Shown here piece by piece: positions 10,640 through 21,844 of a DNA stretch of 64,000 nt (positions are counted from its first letter, which is position 1; every line of letters starts with the position of its first letter). Source of the stretch: Opisthorchis felineus (lineage: Eukaryota; Platyhelminthes; Trematoda; Opisthorchiida; Opisthorchiidae); NCBI GenBank assembly GCA_004794785.1, contig SJOL01007141.1:70480-134479 (forward strand), given 5' to 3'. The position numbers were made by a program, and so were the translations under genes. The notes beneath the pieces are model-generated. The model saw only the letters and a list, made by a program, of their open reading frames with translations, had not been told where the DNA came from and ran no database searches.

Positions 10640-10802
10640 GTAACCGTCCAAATTTAACACCCTTTCGGCGCCTGGCTGTAATGCTAACCGAAGGAAGCAA
10701 GAGGACTGAGCTACTGCCTAGACAGAAGCAGTCGGGTGGGTCTGAACCGTGGATCTTTCGGTCGCTAAGTTCGCACCGTAACCACTGTGCTATCTCGAGG
10801 TC
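10640..10802 (-). mobile_element. tRNA-derived SINE, copy S2
   Basis: On the minus strand, from 10800: CTCGAGATAGCACAGTGGTTA (A-box region), GGTTCAGACC (damaged B box), CTGTCTAGGCAG, and GGCGCCGAAAGGGTGTT at the left end. Same order as the other five copies. The B box carries changes that would be expected to weaken pol III initiation. Confidence 0.8.
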
Positions 10803-10961
10803 AAAACTTTTCGTGTTTTAAGACTGAAATTAGGCCGATTGCTGAAGAGAAAATTCGTCACTGATTTATTTTCACGTAGATTTATTCACCAGCTATCCAG
10901 ACAGAATAAAAGAAATTCCTGCACAAGGAAACAGTCAATACCACGGCTCAACCAAGGTATT

Positions 10962-11143
10962 AATAAATGGTAATCATTCAGCCGTAAAACCCTTTCGCTG
11001 GATAACTGCTATGCCAACCGAAGGGAGCACAAGGGGTGAAATACTGGCAGGTCGCCCAAGCCTAGACAGGAGCAGTCGAGATGCAGAGTTTGAGTTGGAG
11101 CCACGGACCTTCTGATCAGTAATTTCGAGCTATCTCGAGTCCA
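10962..11143 (-). mobile_element. tRNA-derived SINE, copy S3, with AT-rich 3' tail
   Basis: The same SINE on the minus strand: CTCGAGATAGCTCGAAATTAC head, GTGGCTCCAACTC in place of the B box, CTGTCTAGGCTTGGGCGACC body and TTTTACGGCTGAATGATTACC end. The short AT-rich tail on the left (TATTAATAAATGG) corresponds to the ATT-repeat tail seen in copy S6. It is about 160 bp from S2 in the same orientation. Confidence 0.8.
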
Positions 11144-11714
11144 AACAAGAGGCGTGGGGGCGTTTTATGTAATTTCGCACTGAAGGTCGGCTGCGCTAAC
11201 TTTAGGACTTCAGAACATACACCTCGCTGCCAAAAACATTTTAAAACCAACAGGAAGGTTTTCATGTATCGCACACTTCTTCGACGGACCTGCGGATGCT
11301 GTTCTAAGTTGATGGAAGCTATAGAGATTATTACTTTGAAAAGAAAATAACATTGACCCACTTCGCCACTGTTACGCATGGTTCACTGCCAGACTTACCT
11401 TACCGTATAGGTGAAATCCACAGGCTTCAATAAATCTGTTGATCCTACATGAACCCTCATTTGTTCTTTTTTTAACAAATTAAGCGTTTACATTCCAACT
11501 CGGTCACGAAGTTGTTTTTTTAAAAATAAACTGATGTTCATGAAGTGCGTTTTTATTGCTTTATGGGAAAAATTTGTATCGGCAAACATTTGCTAGCCGA
11601 TTACAGTGAACCAGATAATATGCTGCCCTCAGTTTAATGCACATGCGTGCCTAGGTATTGTGAAATTTGGTGCTCCTGAGCAGTAAGAGGTGAGAAAGGA
11701 CGAATGAGCTAGTC

Positions 11715-12085
11715 AGTTTCATTTCCCAGTGTCCAGTACGATTAACTGCGGTGGCTCGGCCATGTATTACGCTTGCCAAGCATCGTCTCTACCGAGAAGG
11801 TTGTTGTTCTCCGTGCCTCTAGAGTAGTGCAAACCGCGGGGTGGACAATGCATGACTTGGCAGAAGAGCGTGGACCTGGGACTAGCCTTCCAGGAAGTGG
11901 TACTAGTGCCCCCACTTGCACTTGGCTAGAGACATTGCAAGAAATGGCGGCTAATCGATGTCAGTGGCGTTCGTGCAGTCCGTTTGTTTCCCGGTCGTCT
12001 GAATGAGCGTTTGGAGATGTAATTACTTCAGAATACTTGTGGTAGGCTAACACCGTGTCCCTCCCCCACCCACTCTTTTCCCTAC
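11715..12085 (+). mobile_element. LINE family A relic A3, C-terminal end
   Basis: The plus strand reads [14 protein letters not shown] from about 11742, then, in another frame, TRLEEVLVPPLALG-like text and [15 protein letters not shown]. It ends at the CCCACTCTTTTCC block that precedes the LINE A 3' UTR. The region aligns throughout with minus-strand copy A4 (15110-14800). An alternative frame stays open for 78 codons (11773-12006). Confidence 0.75.
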
Positions 12086-13070
12086 TTTTTTCTGTGTTTT
12101 AGGTATAAGTGCATTTTGGTTGTACGGTATTGAATCATGGGTGTCCTGGCGGAAACGTGGAAGTTGCTTTTTGAGTGCTTTGAAACGCATTATAAAGTTT
12201 CCTGACAAGCTGTTTTCGGTTTCGTAGGAATAAACCTCTGTTGCTTTTTCCATCCCGGTCATTTCGATTCGAATTTCGTCCTGCGAGTGGTACAATGAGC
12301 GATATAAGTATTGTAATGGCACCTCTGCTTTCCTGAGCTAACCAGAACCCTGGAAAAATCCTGGGTACTATTCAAAACACCTCGTATATACCTTTCCAGC
12401 GATAGAAGACGTAATTTGACAAAGCATGGGGGCAGTTTTGATGACATATCCAGATTTTGAGTTGTTGGATGTGCATTTCTATGCTAGAGACACTGGGGAC
12501 TGGGCGGTTTGAAATATGATGCACGATACAGGAAAGTATTCCTGATGAGAAGAAAACTATATTCTTCCTCACTTCCGTCGGGGAAGATTTCTATGAACTT
12601 TGAATATCTTTGTGTGTCCTAATTCTCCCACCACTGCAAAGTAGACGAAACTCCGGTTGGTTTAAGTTCAACATTTCAAACCTGCGGCTTCAAAACTGAC
12701 GAAACTGGTTCACGGGTACGTGCTCCAAACCAAGGTATATGGCGTTCATTCTCTAATGCAGGCGCAAGCCACAAAATGCTAACCAGCTGAACATCTAGGT
12801 AAGCCGCTGACAGGAAGACTAACTGCCTGCAGCACCCAGTCATCAGTTTAGCGGCAACTCCTCTAACCGAGTGAGGCGAATTCCGTTCAAGTTGAACGAT
12901 TAAGAGATATTGCCACTGCTACACATGAGAAAGCTACAATTTATGAAGAAAACCCAATGCTTTTCAAGGCAATAGTTTCCGTTATCGTAATAAAGAGTGG
13001 CAATCTGAACTAACCAAAGTAGTTAAATGAAAAAGGGAACAATTGTCCCCCGGACATAGCAACCAAACTC
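12086..13070. other. No recognised feature
   Basis: Short minus-strand ORFs at 12047-12572 have no motif. Nothing here matches other repeats in the window. Confidence 0.35.
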
Positions 13071-13077
13071 TTGGGTA

Positions 13078-13215
13078 TTGTGGTTCTTGTGGCCACTTAA
13101 ACGCAGGAAGCATGTTGCAACTGCGGTAATCTGGGCCGCTTCGAAGCATTCTATAAACGTAATAAAACTTGCCGATTCAAGTCATCGTGTAACAAGTGAT
13201 ATGGAACACCAGTTG
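13078..13215 (+). pseudogene. Possible Gag zinc-knuckle relic of Gypsy element G1
   Basis: In two frames the plus strand reads CGSCGHLNAGS and then CCNCGNLGRF...KTCRFKSSCNK, a Cys-rich pattern reminiscent of the CCHC zinc knuckles of Gypsy Gag proteins. It lies about 650 bp upstream of a readable Gypsy reverse transcriptase in the same orientation, which is where it should be. Frame breaks and changed Cys/His spacing make the call tentative. Confidence 0.3.
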
Positions 13216-13424
13216 TCTTCAGTTGCTTTGACACTAAGTTCAGCCTCTTCGGGTCGCTTGACCAGTTCCAACTCGGTAGGACGTGCAATTTCTCATGGTA
13301 AGCGTGAACCGGTGATATGTTCTCTAATCGGCACTGTGAGGGGGTTATCTCACACACTGACTCGAAACTGTGACTCATTTCTTGGTAATCTGAAGAGAGG
13401 TGGTCTTTTTAGTGGAGCTGTCAT

Positions 13425-13535
13425 GCTGTAAATGAAGCCAGTCTATGCTGAACAGCCGAGAGGCACCGTACAGCTGTTTCATTCTTAATAGTGCGCATCT
13501 CTGTCCTTCAACCACGGTATCCGCATCACGTGGTC
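13425..13535 (+). repeat. Short dispersed repeat F, copy 1
   Basis: The stretch with ATGCTGAACAGCCGAGAGGCAC, GTACAGCTGTTTCATTC and AGTGCGCATCTCT matches 59150-59250 (GCTGATAAACCGAGAAGCAC, GTACAGTTGCTTCATCC, CAGTGCGCATTTCT) in the same order and orientation. About 100 bp, noncoding, not classified. Confidence 0.5.
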
Positions 13536-13849
13536 AAGCGTGTTGACTGATTCCCCGAGCGACGAATTCTGTCTGAGTGCGAGCTAATCTCACTACTAGT
13601 GCCCGAAAGATTAAGTGTTCAAACTGCTACCAGCGGACAGGTTGCGGATTCGAAACCCCCTGGAAGTTCTCGAGAGGCAAACTGTTGATAATTCCAAATA
13701 AATATCAGACAGCCGTATGACGCTTCTCGGCTTCAGTTTCAGGGCGAAATCTCTAGAATGAAAGCTATGACTCCATATTTTGCTGTCCTGTTGATTCTTT
13801 GGCTTCGCCAATGATTGAAAATCTGAGCCTAAAAACCTTACTTTGAAGT

Positions 13850-14760
13850 TTAATAGATCCATGGGCGGTAAGATGTTGCCTTTAAAGTTGAAAGTAAGTG
13901 AAGAACCTATTTACATGAAAGGGAGATTTTCTCGTACAGTCTTTGTGAGCCTTTGGATAAGGCGCTGGGTGAATTTTGCTCCTCGGAGATGTTAAACGTT
14001 TACCACACGGAACATCAATTGTCACCCCACTGCCTACTAATAGCACGATACCACGTGACGATTATCATACTACACTTAGCTCGAAGCTTCTCAAGCAGGC
14101 CAACACAGCAGTCAAACCCAAACTTGTACCGCAAAAAATGGCCGATTCCAGATACTTTTAAAGATGGACCTAAGGAGTGCATATCTTGAGAATGCTTCTC
14201 CTGCACTGACCGCCATAAACGTTACCTTGTGCAAGAACAAATGTCCACCATTTGGAGTCTGGTTATCCCTGGGCATTCTTCGGGAAGTAATCATTAAAAC
14301 TAGTTCGGTAGTGAATGGTGTTGCGGCGCATGAAGATGATGTGGTCCCTCTTGCTGATACAAAAGACGACCATATTCAAGGACTCCTTGATATGTTTCGT
14401 CAGTTCCACAAAACCGGTGTAGTGGTCAAATGCCTATTCTATATATATCCAGTTTTCAAGTACTCTTAGCTGTTTTGTGGAATGGAATAGATACTGGTCT
14501 AACCCCGACCGCCTTGATTCACTTACTTAAGTTCTATCCCCTGAAGGCCTTCAAGAAGCTTTACTGTATTGATGACACTTGACGGTGTTATCCACAACTT
14601 GTGCCAAAATCCATAAAGAAGGCACAGTTTTTTAATCATTTTTACCAGTTCTTTCTAGTGGTTGATTTTTAGCGTCGCCTTAACAAACATGCGTTGTCTT
14701 ACGATCCTCCACAACTGCTACAGTTGTTGTACTAGAACAAGAGCATTTTCGCTGATATGT
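13850..14760 (+). mobile_element. Ty3/Gypsy element relic G1 (reverse transcriptase)
   Basis: Decayed frames read in the Gypsy order. LKLKVSEEPIYMKGR and LDKALGEF (about 13880-13990) match the segment before the fingers. SIVTPLPTNSTI and DDYHTTL (about 14015-14075) match 'PIVPVxKxNGTIRICGDYxxTLN'. KWPIPDTF and ILLKMDLRSAYL (about 14135-14190) match the motif A region. PPFGVW follows, then VAAHEDDVV (about 14320-14345) at the YLDD catalytic position, and WSNPDRLDSL (about 14490-14525). The catalytic Y-L is replaced by H-E, and frameshifts occur. Integrase is not seen. Confidence 0.75.
14164..14469 (+). pseudogene. Gypsy reverse-transcriptase fragment, open frame
   Basis: 101 codons starting at DLRSAYLE (motif A, where the first catalytic Asp of a Gypsy RT sits in '(L)D(L)xxAY'). 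It passes CPPFGVW (the LPFGL motif B region) and reaches VAAHEDDVV, aligned to 'VYLDDI', with two Asp retained but the preceding Tyr-Leu lost. HIQGLLDMFRQFHKTGVVVKC matches the stretch after the active site ('HLxxLxxVFxRLxxxGLxVxxxKC'). The frame is a chance survivor of a decayed polyprotein. Confidence 0.75.
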
Positions 14761-14779
14761 TTTCCTGGCAGGATTCCGA

Positions 14780-15710
14780 GAGTTGAATAGGGCTACACCA
14801 TTAAAATTCTGGGGTGCCTACACCTCCAACCGCTCAATCAGACAACCTGGAAAGAAACTGATAGCATGGACACCACTGACATCGATTAGCCGCCATTTCT
14901 TGCAACGTCTCCAGCCAAGCACCGGCGGGATCACGGGGGCCCCATCCTGGAAGGCGTACAACACCTCTTTCACGCCCTTCTGCCAAGTCATACGTTGTCC
15001 ACCTTTTGGTTTGCACCATCCTGAAGGAGGCACGGAGAACAACACTCGTCTCGGTAGACGGTGTTTCGGCATGCGTAGCACATGACCGAGCCATCGTAGT
15101 CGGTGGTGCTGGATGTTTTCCCCGATTGAAGTACCCGCAGCACAACCAAATACCCGTTTTCTAATCACCTCGGTACTAACACGCTGACGCCGTCCAAAAC
15201 CAGCCACGCTTCTGAGGCATCGGTGGTCGAAAACCTGAAGACGCCTCACATCATCTGTCCGCAGAGGCCATGTCTCGCACCCAGACAACAACACAGCCCT
15301 TACTGTAGCCTGATACACACGACCCTTAAGATCTAGTGAGATGCCTTTTTGACGCCACAAGTGACGCAAATTAGCAAATGTTATTCGAGCCTTTGAGATT
15401 CTTGCACTGACTTCATCAGACCCACTTCCGTCAGAGCTAATACAACTACCGAGGTATGTAAAATTTTCCACAAACTCCAGTGATTATCCTTGAATCGTAA
15501 GGGATATGTTCGGAGATTGCACGTTCTGAAGCATGACTATGAAGGTGCAAGGCGCATGCCAAAAGATGGTATGATGGTGGTCAGTCTATTCAACAGGGCT
15601 TGTGCTTCGTTTTGGTCTTCAAAGATGAGGACAATATCATCGGCGTACTCCAGATCGACAAGGCTCTCACCAGCAACAATTTGAAAACCGGGGTTTTGAA
15701 GACCCCCAGC
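14780..15710 (-). mobile_element. LINE family A copy A4, best-preserved C-terminal half
   Basis: The minus strand, from 15710, reads GLQNPGFQIVAGESLVDLEYADD (reverse-transcriptase motif C, YADD intact, about 15660), then QALLNRLTTIIPSFGMRLAPS. After a stop, a 217-codon frame runs 15471-14818 with [44 protein letters not shown] and [18 protein letters not shown]. These are the thumb, connector and C-terminal blocks of RTE-like LINE proteins common in flatworms. The copy is truncated 5' of motif C. The usual LINE A 3' UTR blocks are not seen left of 14780. Confidence 0.85.
14818..15471 (-). pseudogene. LINE A ORF fragment, thumb to C-terminus (217 codons)
   Basis: An uninterrupted frame covering the last ~220 residues of the LINE A polyprotein. 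Residues ~1-60 are the thumb block (YLGSCISS...[14 protein letters not shown]), ~60-110 the connector (LSGCETWPL...[18 protein letters not shown]), and ~120-150 the conserved [19 protein letters not shown]. The rest is a Trp/Arg-rich tail (LGWRRCKKW). It has no catalytic residues of its own and cannot act without the missing reverse transcriptase. A second frame (15145-14834) is also open. The M at the start is internal to the native protein. Confidence 0.8.
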
Positions 15711-17300
15711 GTTCGCGTCAGACAGATTGCGAGGTATTAAATTTTCTTTCCTACCCCAGAAAACCGCCTGCTGAATTGCTTCATGAAATTCATATAATTA
15801 TGACATGGTACATGAAGCACGTCGACAATCTATCCCGCTAAACCTTTTCATCTTGTGAGACTAATACACACATGATCCATTGTCTCTTACCAACATTAGC
15901 CAATTGCTCCGAATGAGCACTAGTCACTGTCTCAGTCCTTTATTGAATGATACAAAACAAAACCTTAGGAGATAGTTTGCTTGAGATTACACATAGCTTC
16001 AGTTAGAATACTGTGCCCTAGTTACAGAGTGGTTGTTGATACTGCCCTGGGTATGGAAGTGTTAGACTCTGGTTATCTTGCAGTGGAAAGGATTAGTTCA
16101 CTGTCAGGACTTAGTTGTTGGTAGCCTAAAATTATTTCTAATACACGCTAATCCCTCGACATCGAGGGATGTCGAGCAGCTGTGTGGAGATGTCTGTATC
16201 AGTGAATGGTGATCCGTCATCCAAAAGCTAAAAAGGAGTGCCGTGCCGGTCCTGTGAAGTTATCCAAAAGATGTTTGCATTCTAGTGTGTCGTATCTGAA
16301 TTCGGAAGATGTGGCCCCTCACCGAGGTAGTCATCTAAGATCATCAACTAACATGATGTTCAAAAGTAATAACTGGCTTTTTGGAATCCACAAGGCATTT
16401 GGACAAATTTTCATTTTGTGTGCCTCATGCTGCTCAGATAAACTGACAAGACTCAGGTCAGTCCATCAGAACTTTTACTTCATTTTCTGTTTCTGCTGAT
16501 GTTTTCGTAGATGATATTGGCGATCGACCAAGAGTAACCAAAGTAATACCACCTGGATGGCCAAAAAACATTTTAACTGTATGCAGAAACCTGAAAGTTA
16601 ATTCAACCTCTGGCGAGCACAATGCTTATTAATAAGGAAACTCGAACGATCGTATTGATGTAATGAGCCGGGAAGTTTCGATACAATTGTCAATATTCAT
16701 CCCTGTATTTAAAGTTCTGAGTGGATTCGGACTATCAGCGCATTTGTACAAATCCTATCAAATATGAGTTTTATCCTAGTTTCACTTATATTCAAGTGAC
16801 TTTTGAAGATTCTGGAAAACGAAAGCCATCCTCAGTGCATTTTGAGTGCTCACAACGGCACCTCAGATGTTGGGCAGCCAAAAATTTCAAACATTTTTCA
16901 ACGGTTAACGAATGTGCTCTTTATATGTACATGTAGGTGTATAATTGTTACTCTTCTTACAAAGTTTACCGCCATTTGTTGTGCACCACCATTGTCGATT
17001 TCATTTCCCATGACACTCCCTTCCCCTGTTGTAGTTTTTATCTTTTATGGGCGGTTACTGCTTTATGTTCTCGTAAGCGTAACAAACCATTTCCACCTCA
17101 TTATCCCATGCATCAAAGCAAGCCCAACGGTTGCAAAACATTTTACACCTAGTGTGAATAGCACATAAGCGCATGACTTCTGCCATTTTGTTGATCCTTG
17201 GACGCACACCCATAGTTCCTCTGAAGCCATAGTTTGAACCAAGCGAACTTTAACAAAACGTTTTAGCATTTGATGGCATTTATTCGAAAACGTGTAATCT
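15711..17300. other. No recognised gene
   Basis: ORFs at 16206-16499, 16721-16936 and 16803-17168 show no motif. The only structure noticed is a short alternative hairpin at 16153-16176. Confidence 0.35.
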
Positions 17301-17319
17301 CCCAAGACAGTGACAGTTC

Positions 17320-17985
17320 CGCCAAAACGTACTCAAGGTCCACTTTGGAGATAGAATCCATATTTCTAATTGCTCCCATGCCTCAGCATGGTGTCTTCTT
17401 GAAAAAGGTGTGAAATTTTGTGAATAAGTTATTTTCTTCACGTGTTGTCTCCTGGATTAGATCTGGAAATATTTTGAAAGTGTGCGTGATCAATGATTAC
17501 GTCGTCTTTATCCGAGAAAATCAGAATGGAGCAGGCTTTCTCGACCTGTGAAGAAAAAGTTTTCTATCGTTACAGCTAGCGTCCTGCCAGACAGAGACAA
17601 AGAATTCGTCGCAGCTAGTAATTTTGGTGGATTTTTTTATGATTGTCAGCACACGCTGTACCGAGTGTAGGACAAGGCTTTATCTTCACCGGTATACTGA
17701 CTGCTTGATGGTGAAGTGGGAAGAATTAATCGGTTTATGGACTGCACGAGCAGATAGTACATCAGGGTGGACGGTATTTTGGAATTATGCCACGACTTCA
17801 ATAGATATGGACGGCCTTGCGGGTGCACGTAACATGTCTGTTCGGGAAATGGTACAGATATGATGAACTACGGGCAAGCCATCACACTGGGTGTGGCAGG
17901 CCCCGTACCGTCATCGCGACGTCATACATAGGTTTCTGAAAATCCCCATACATCCTGGGTTAGTTATTTAGGGTCATCGCTGCTA
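17320..17985 (+). repeat. Unclassified repeat family C, copy C1, left part (split by LINE B1)
   Basis: Aligns by eye with the reverse complement of 28350-27690 and partly with 39520-39740. Shared strings in order: AAACGTACTC(A/G)AGGTCCA, TTCTTCACGTGTT, GGAGCAG, GTCAGCACACGCT, TTCACCGGTATACTGAC, TACGGGCAAGC and GGCA...GTACCGTC. Similarity stops near 17985 and resumes at about 21845 with TTAGCCAAGGAATCGTGACAAATTA. The 3.86 kb between therefore looks like an insertion. No conserved reading frame is shared among copies. Confidence 0.7.
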
Positions 17986-18299
17986 CACCCAACCTAAAGC
18001 TGCCAACTTGACATGGTTCTCGGGCTGGAGTGCTGCAGTGATCCCTTGGGTTATACAGGGAGGAACTTCGTTTTACGAGGTGCAACCATGCCAGGAAGGC
18101 CAAAGGGGAGCAGTCAGACTAGGAGCAGCGAAAACCTGTACTGCGAGTAATCATGCTACGAGGCGGTCTGGAGGTAAATTCGTACTGTCCTCTGCGATAG
18201 GAGTGTAAAGGCAGTAAGGTGTGCTGTACACAGCCTCATCAAGAGTGAGACAGTAATGCTCTACTTCCTGTGCAATCGAGTTGGGCCAACTCTCTGCAG

Positions 18300-18475
18300 T
18301 CAAGGAGGACAGACTATTGAGTCACCCGATCCGGAAAGGGTTCCAAAAGATAACCCTACTGTCCGTTGCTTCGCGGGTCAAACTTTTGAGACGTATGCTA
18401 GGGGCAGAGTCCCTGAACAAAGCCCTACATCCTCCCACTATCTCGTGGGTCAGACTTTTGATTAAAAGGCTCAAG
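18300..18475 (+). repeat. ~70-bp imperfect tandem repeats in the LINE B 5' region
   Basis: Three spaced copies of a CAGACTATTGAG / CAAACTTTTGAG / CAGACTTTTGAT motif start near 18309, 18380 and 18451. The second and third are each preceded by CG(C/T)GGGT, and the intervals hold GGAAAGGGTTC...CCCTAC and GGCAGAGTCCC...CCCTAC. The period is about 70-71 bp. Tandem 5' UTR units often act as LINE promoters; that role here is inference. Confidence 0.5.
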
Positions 18476-18705
18476 GTGGGGTACTCACCCAAACCATCTT
18501 CCTCGGCCTGCGCAGCCGGGAAGTATCATTTGCACGCACAGTTCTGTGTTCACTAATGTTCCTCCCCAACTCCTTCCTACCACACAATCAAACGTCGCCA
18601 GGTCATTTGACTGTCAGTTACTGCCTGAAGGGCCTTATGCTCCCCGCTGCCTATTAACAATAAACAAAATAGCACCTTTCTAAGTCCATGTGATCCTTTC
18701 TATGC

Positions 18706-19582
18706 AGGAGCTTTTAACATTCACACTCTATGTCAAGTTGGCAAACAGAGAGTGCTCGCTGAAACCTTAAACTCCCTTAAAATTGATGTATGTTGTGTCT
18801 CAGAATCACGCATACAAGACCCAAGCCTGGTCATGCATCGCAGAACGCCAAGGATAAACTCAGCCCTTTCATATTTCTCCCTCCTTGTGCCCGGTGATCC
18901 GGAAGCGATAACTCGTGGGATGTGTGGTGTGAGAGTTGCACTCAGCCCCAGAGCTGAACGTGTTTCGCTGGATTGGATCCCAGTGGACAGTAGTTTTTGC
19001 GCCGTCCGGTTATCCAGCTCAATCAAGTTCAATGCCTCTCAGCATAAAAAGCGGTGTCTGTTTATAGTGTTGGTTTATGCCCCAACGGACTGCAGTTCTG
19101 TTGCTGAGAAGGACACGTTCTATCGAGAGCTATCCGAGCTCATTCGTCAACCAAAAAGCACTGGCATTTTGATCCTTGCGGGCGATTCGAATGCTCAGCT
19201 TGGTCGTCTGAGCTCCTTGGAATCACATTTGGTCTGTCGATTCGGAGTCTATGCTCACCGCACAGTCAACGGAGATCGACTCCTTCAGTTGTGTGCTGAT
19301 CAGGAACTGTTTCTGGCAAGTACGAACATTCAACATGAACGTTCGCATTGCTTAACCCGGCGGCCACCAACTGCAAGTCAACCGTGGACCCAGTTGGACC
19401 ACGTGGCCATCAGCCACCGGTGGAGCGCCACAATTCAAGACTGCCGTTCCTTCTGGAACACACAACTTGATTCCGATCACGCGATGGTGCGTGCACGCCT
19501 GACAGTTCTTTTCCCCTTAGGCCCCTGCAAGTCAGCAAGGATCATGCCAATCCACCACCTTCGAAAAAATACTCTAGTTTAA
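18706..19582 (+). CDS. LINE B endonuclease domain, open frame
   Basis: The domain would nick target DNA to prime reverse transcription. The frame is open from at least GAFNIHTLCQVGKQR (about 18706) through 276 codons after the Met at 18752, and ends at TAA 19580-19582. Conserved blocks of the exonuclease/endonuclease/phosphatase fold appear in order: CCVSESRIQDP (~10-20, metal-binding Glu), LVYAPTDCSS (~107-116), LAGDSNAQLG (~142-151, Asp/Asn), NGDRLLQ (~173), QLDHVAISHRW (~215-225) and LDSDHAMVRARL (~238-249, the SDH catalytic pair). All the usual catalytic residues are visible. The stop lies in the linker to the reverse transcriptase, where continuing homology (QYRSELAQQL) shows one polyprotein was interrupted. 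A native start is not evident; Met 18752 is probably internal. Confidence 0.85.
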
Positions 19583-20379
19583 CAGTATCGGTCTGAGCTA
19601 GCCCAACAACTCTCCACAGAAAACCAATGCTGCACTGACAGTAAGCATGTGGATAAAACATGGAAAAATGTGAAAGAAGCTATGTTGGCGGCGTTTAGCG
19701 CCGTCTGTCCGACTTCTCCGATTCGACCACAAGACCACTGGATGTCGTCTCGAGATTGCTATCCATGATTGGTGCCATGAGATCCATACCAGCAGGCAAC
19801 GAGTCCGACGGAGCGCGCGAATCCCTCAAGCGTCAAATAGTGAATAGCCCAAAGAAAGACCGAGGGTGGAAATCGAAGCTCGGAAGATGTAGAAGGCTTT
19901 TGTCACCGGAAACAGCCGTGCCCTATACCAACTGATACAATCGACTGGTCCTAGGAGAGCAGCCGTCAGTGAAACGATAAGTGAAAATGCTGCTCATTAC
20001 TTCACTCGCAAAAACGTCGACTGGAGATATGGGCCGAACACTTCGAAGAACAGTTCAGCTGGCCTCCTGCAACACCACCTGTGGAGATGGAATGGCGAAT
20101 GGAATGTAAACCTTAATTGCCCGTAAGAAGAAGTATTAAGAAACGAAATATCGGTACTGAAACATTAGAAGGCACCAGGACCGGACGGTCTGTATCCAGT
20201 CCTCTTCGAATAAGGCGAATAATCCCTGGTGATACATCTGACAAAGCTTATTTGTGCTATATGGAACGAAGAAAAGGTGCTTGCAGAATGGGGCATGGTA
20301 AAAGTTATTCCTGTCTCCAAAAATAGTACGTGAACCCTGTGTGAAAACCACCGCGGCATCAACCTGGTAGCTGTGGCAT

Positions 20380-20907
20380 CGAAGGTCCTTCGACGGTTGA
20401 CTGAACACAGGGAGAGGCAGATCCGCAAAAATCAAGTTGGGTTCCGTCCTGCAAAAGGATGCATCAATCAAATCTTTACCCTTGACAGATTCCGGAACAG
20501 CGACACTGTTTCAGCAACCAACAATGGTTGTTTTCCTTGATCTGAAAGCTGTCTTTGACTCTGTGGACCGTCAGTCATTATGGCAGTGTCTATGGAGCAA
20601 AGGTGTTCCCCATAAATTCTTGGCCTTCCATAAGGCGCTGTACGCCAACTCACGCGGCCCTGTGAAGGTCTACGGAAAGCTGTCACCTGAGTTTACTACA
20701 TCAAGTGGTGTCATACAAGGCTGTCCTCTTTCAACTTTCCTCTTCAATTTCGTCATTGATACGATCATGGAAGACTCACTATCAGCCTCTAATGCCTGTT
20801 GGGTCGATGTGCTCCCGGGGCATCAGCTAACAGGCATCCAGTACGCAGACGACATAGCTCTTCTTGGATCTAATGACGTGGTAATGCAAGCAATATTGAA
20901 TATTTAA
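20380..20907 (+). pseudogene. LINE B reverse transcriptase core, with one frameshift
   Basis: The fingers read RKNQVGFRPAKGCINQIFTL in one frame (about 20421-20480). A shift near 20510 leads into MVVFLDLKAVFDSVDR (motif A, catalytic Asp). Then come SSGVIQGCPLSTFLFNFVID (motif B) and IQYADDIALLG (motif C, YADD intact, about 20839-20850). The frame stops at TAA 20905-20907, one residue after NILNI. Homology continues beyond it in the same frame (NSASRFGMRF, about 20912-20941). Palm catalytic residues are complete, but the frameshift and the stop make this copy inactive. Confidence 0.85.
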
Positions 20908-21844
20908 AATAATTCTGCCTCACGGTTTGGCATGCGCTTCACACCTGCAAGGTGCAAAGTGCTACTACAAGACTGGGTAGACTCGAACCCCAGCCTCATG
21001 ATTGAGGATGAGCCACTTGAGTTAGTAGACTAGTTTGTCTACCTGGGCAACTGTATCAGTCCCGGTGGTCTCGCGAAAGATGACACTTCCATCAGGATTG
21101 GGAAGGCCAGAGCAGCTTTTGTGAACATGTGTCACCTGTGCCGTACGCATAACGTCAGCTTATCCATCAAGGGTCGGGTTTACAATGCTGCGGTCCGATC
21201 TATATTGCTATACGGGTCGGAATCCTGGCCGCTGCTCACCGAGGACGTTAAAATACCTTCAGTGTTTGACCACCAGTATCTTCGGAGCATTGCCTGACTC
21301 TGGTAGGAACATCGGATCAGTGATGCATAAATACGTCGAATGGTATGCGAAAGAAATAATTCACCCGCGATAGATGAACTGATCACACTGCATAGGTTAC
21401 GCTGACTTGGCCACTTGCTCCGCATGCTATTCGACCAACATCTTCAAAGGGTAAAAACGAGCCAGGGGAGGTCAAATAATGACTTGGCAGCGAAGTGTGC
21501 AAGCCATTACCAGCAAACTAAGCTGGTCATTGCCGTCCCCCTATACGAGGACCCCGAGACGGGCCACATCAGTGGTTGGAGACATTGTCAGGCATGGTTC
21601 AGTCGCGCTCTCAGTGGCATTCGTGCATCAAAGTTATTGTTTTCAATGCATAGCTCCCTTTCCTATCCCCCCACTTAAAATTCCACTGACAGACCTGTAT
21701 TTACGCACCAAGTTTTCCTTGCGCAGCTACTTACCTCACCTCTCCAAATAATCAGTGGACGAAACTGTGGCAGCTAAAACCACTATACGATAAGTACGCG
21801 GTTCTTACAGCTGATAATAATGATGGTGGTGGTGGTCAGGATAA

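Larger units (their letters stand above)
17986..21844 (+). mobile_element. LINE family B copy B1, near full length, inserted in repeat C1
   Basis: An RTE-like non-LTR element running from a noncoding 5' region with ~70-bp repeats (about 18303-18470) to a 3' tail with ATAATAATGATGGTGG triplet repeats (about 21811-21838). It carries an apurinic-type endonuclease (18706-19582), a linker (QYRSELAQQL, about 19582-19770), a reverse transcriptase (about 20380-20907), a thumb (YLGNCISPGG, about 21040; RVYNAAVRSILLYGSESWPL, about 21177-21236) and a decayed C-terminal region. Frameshifts and stops break the ORF at several points, so it is not autonomous. It lies within family C sequence, whose two halves flank it. 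Confidence 0.85.
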
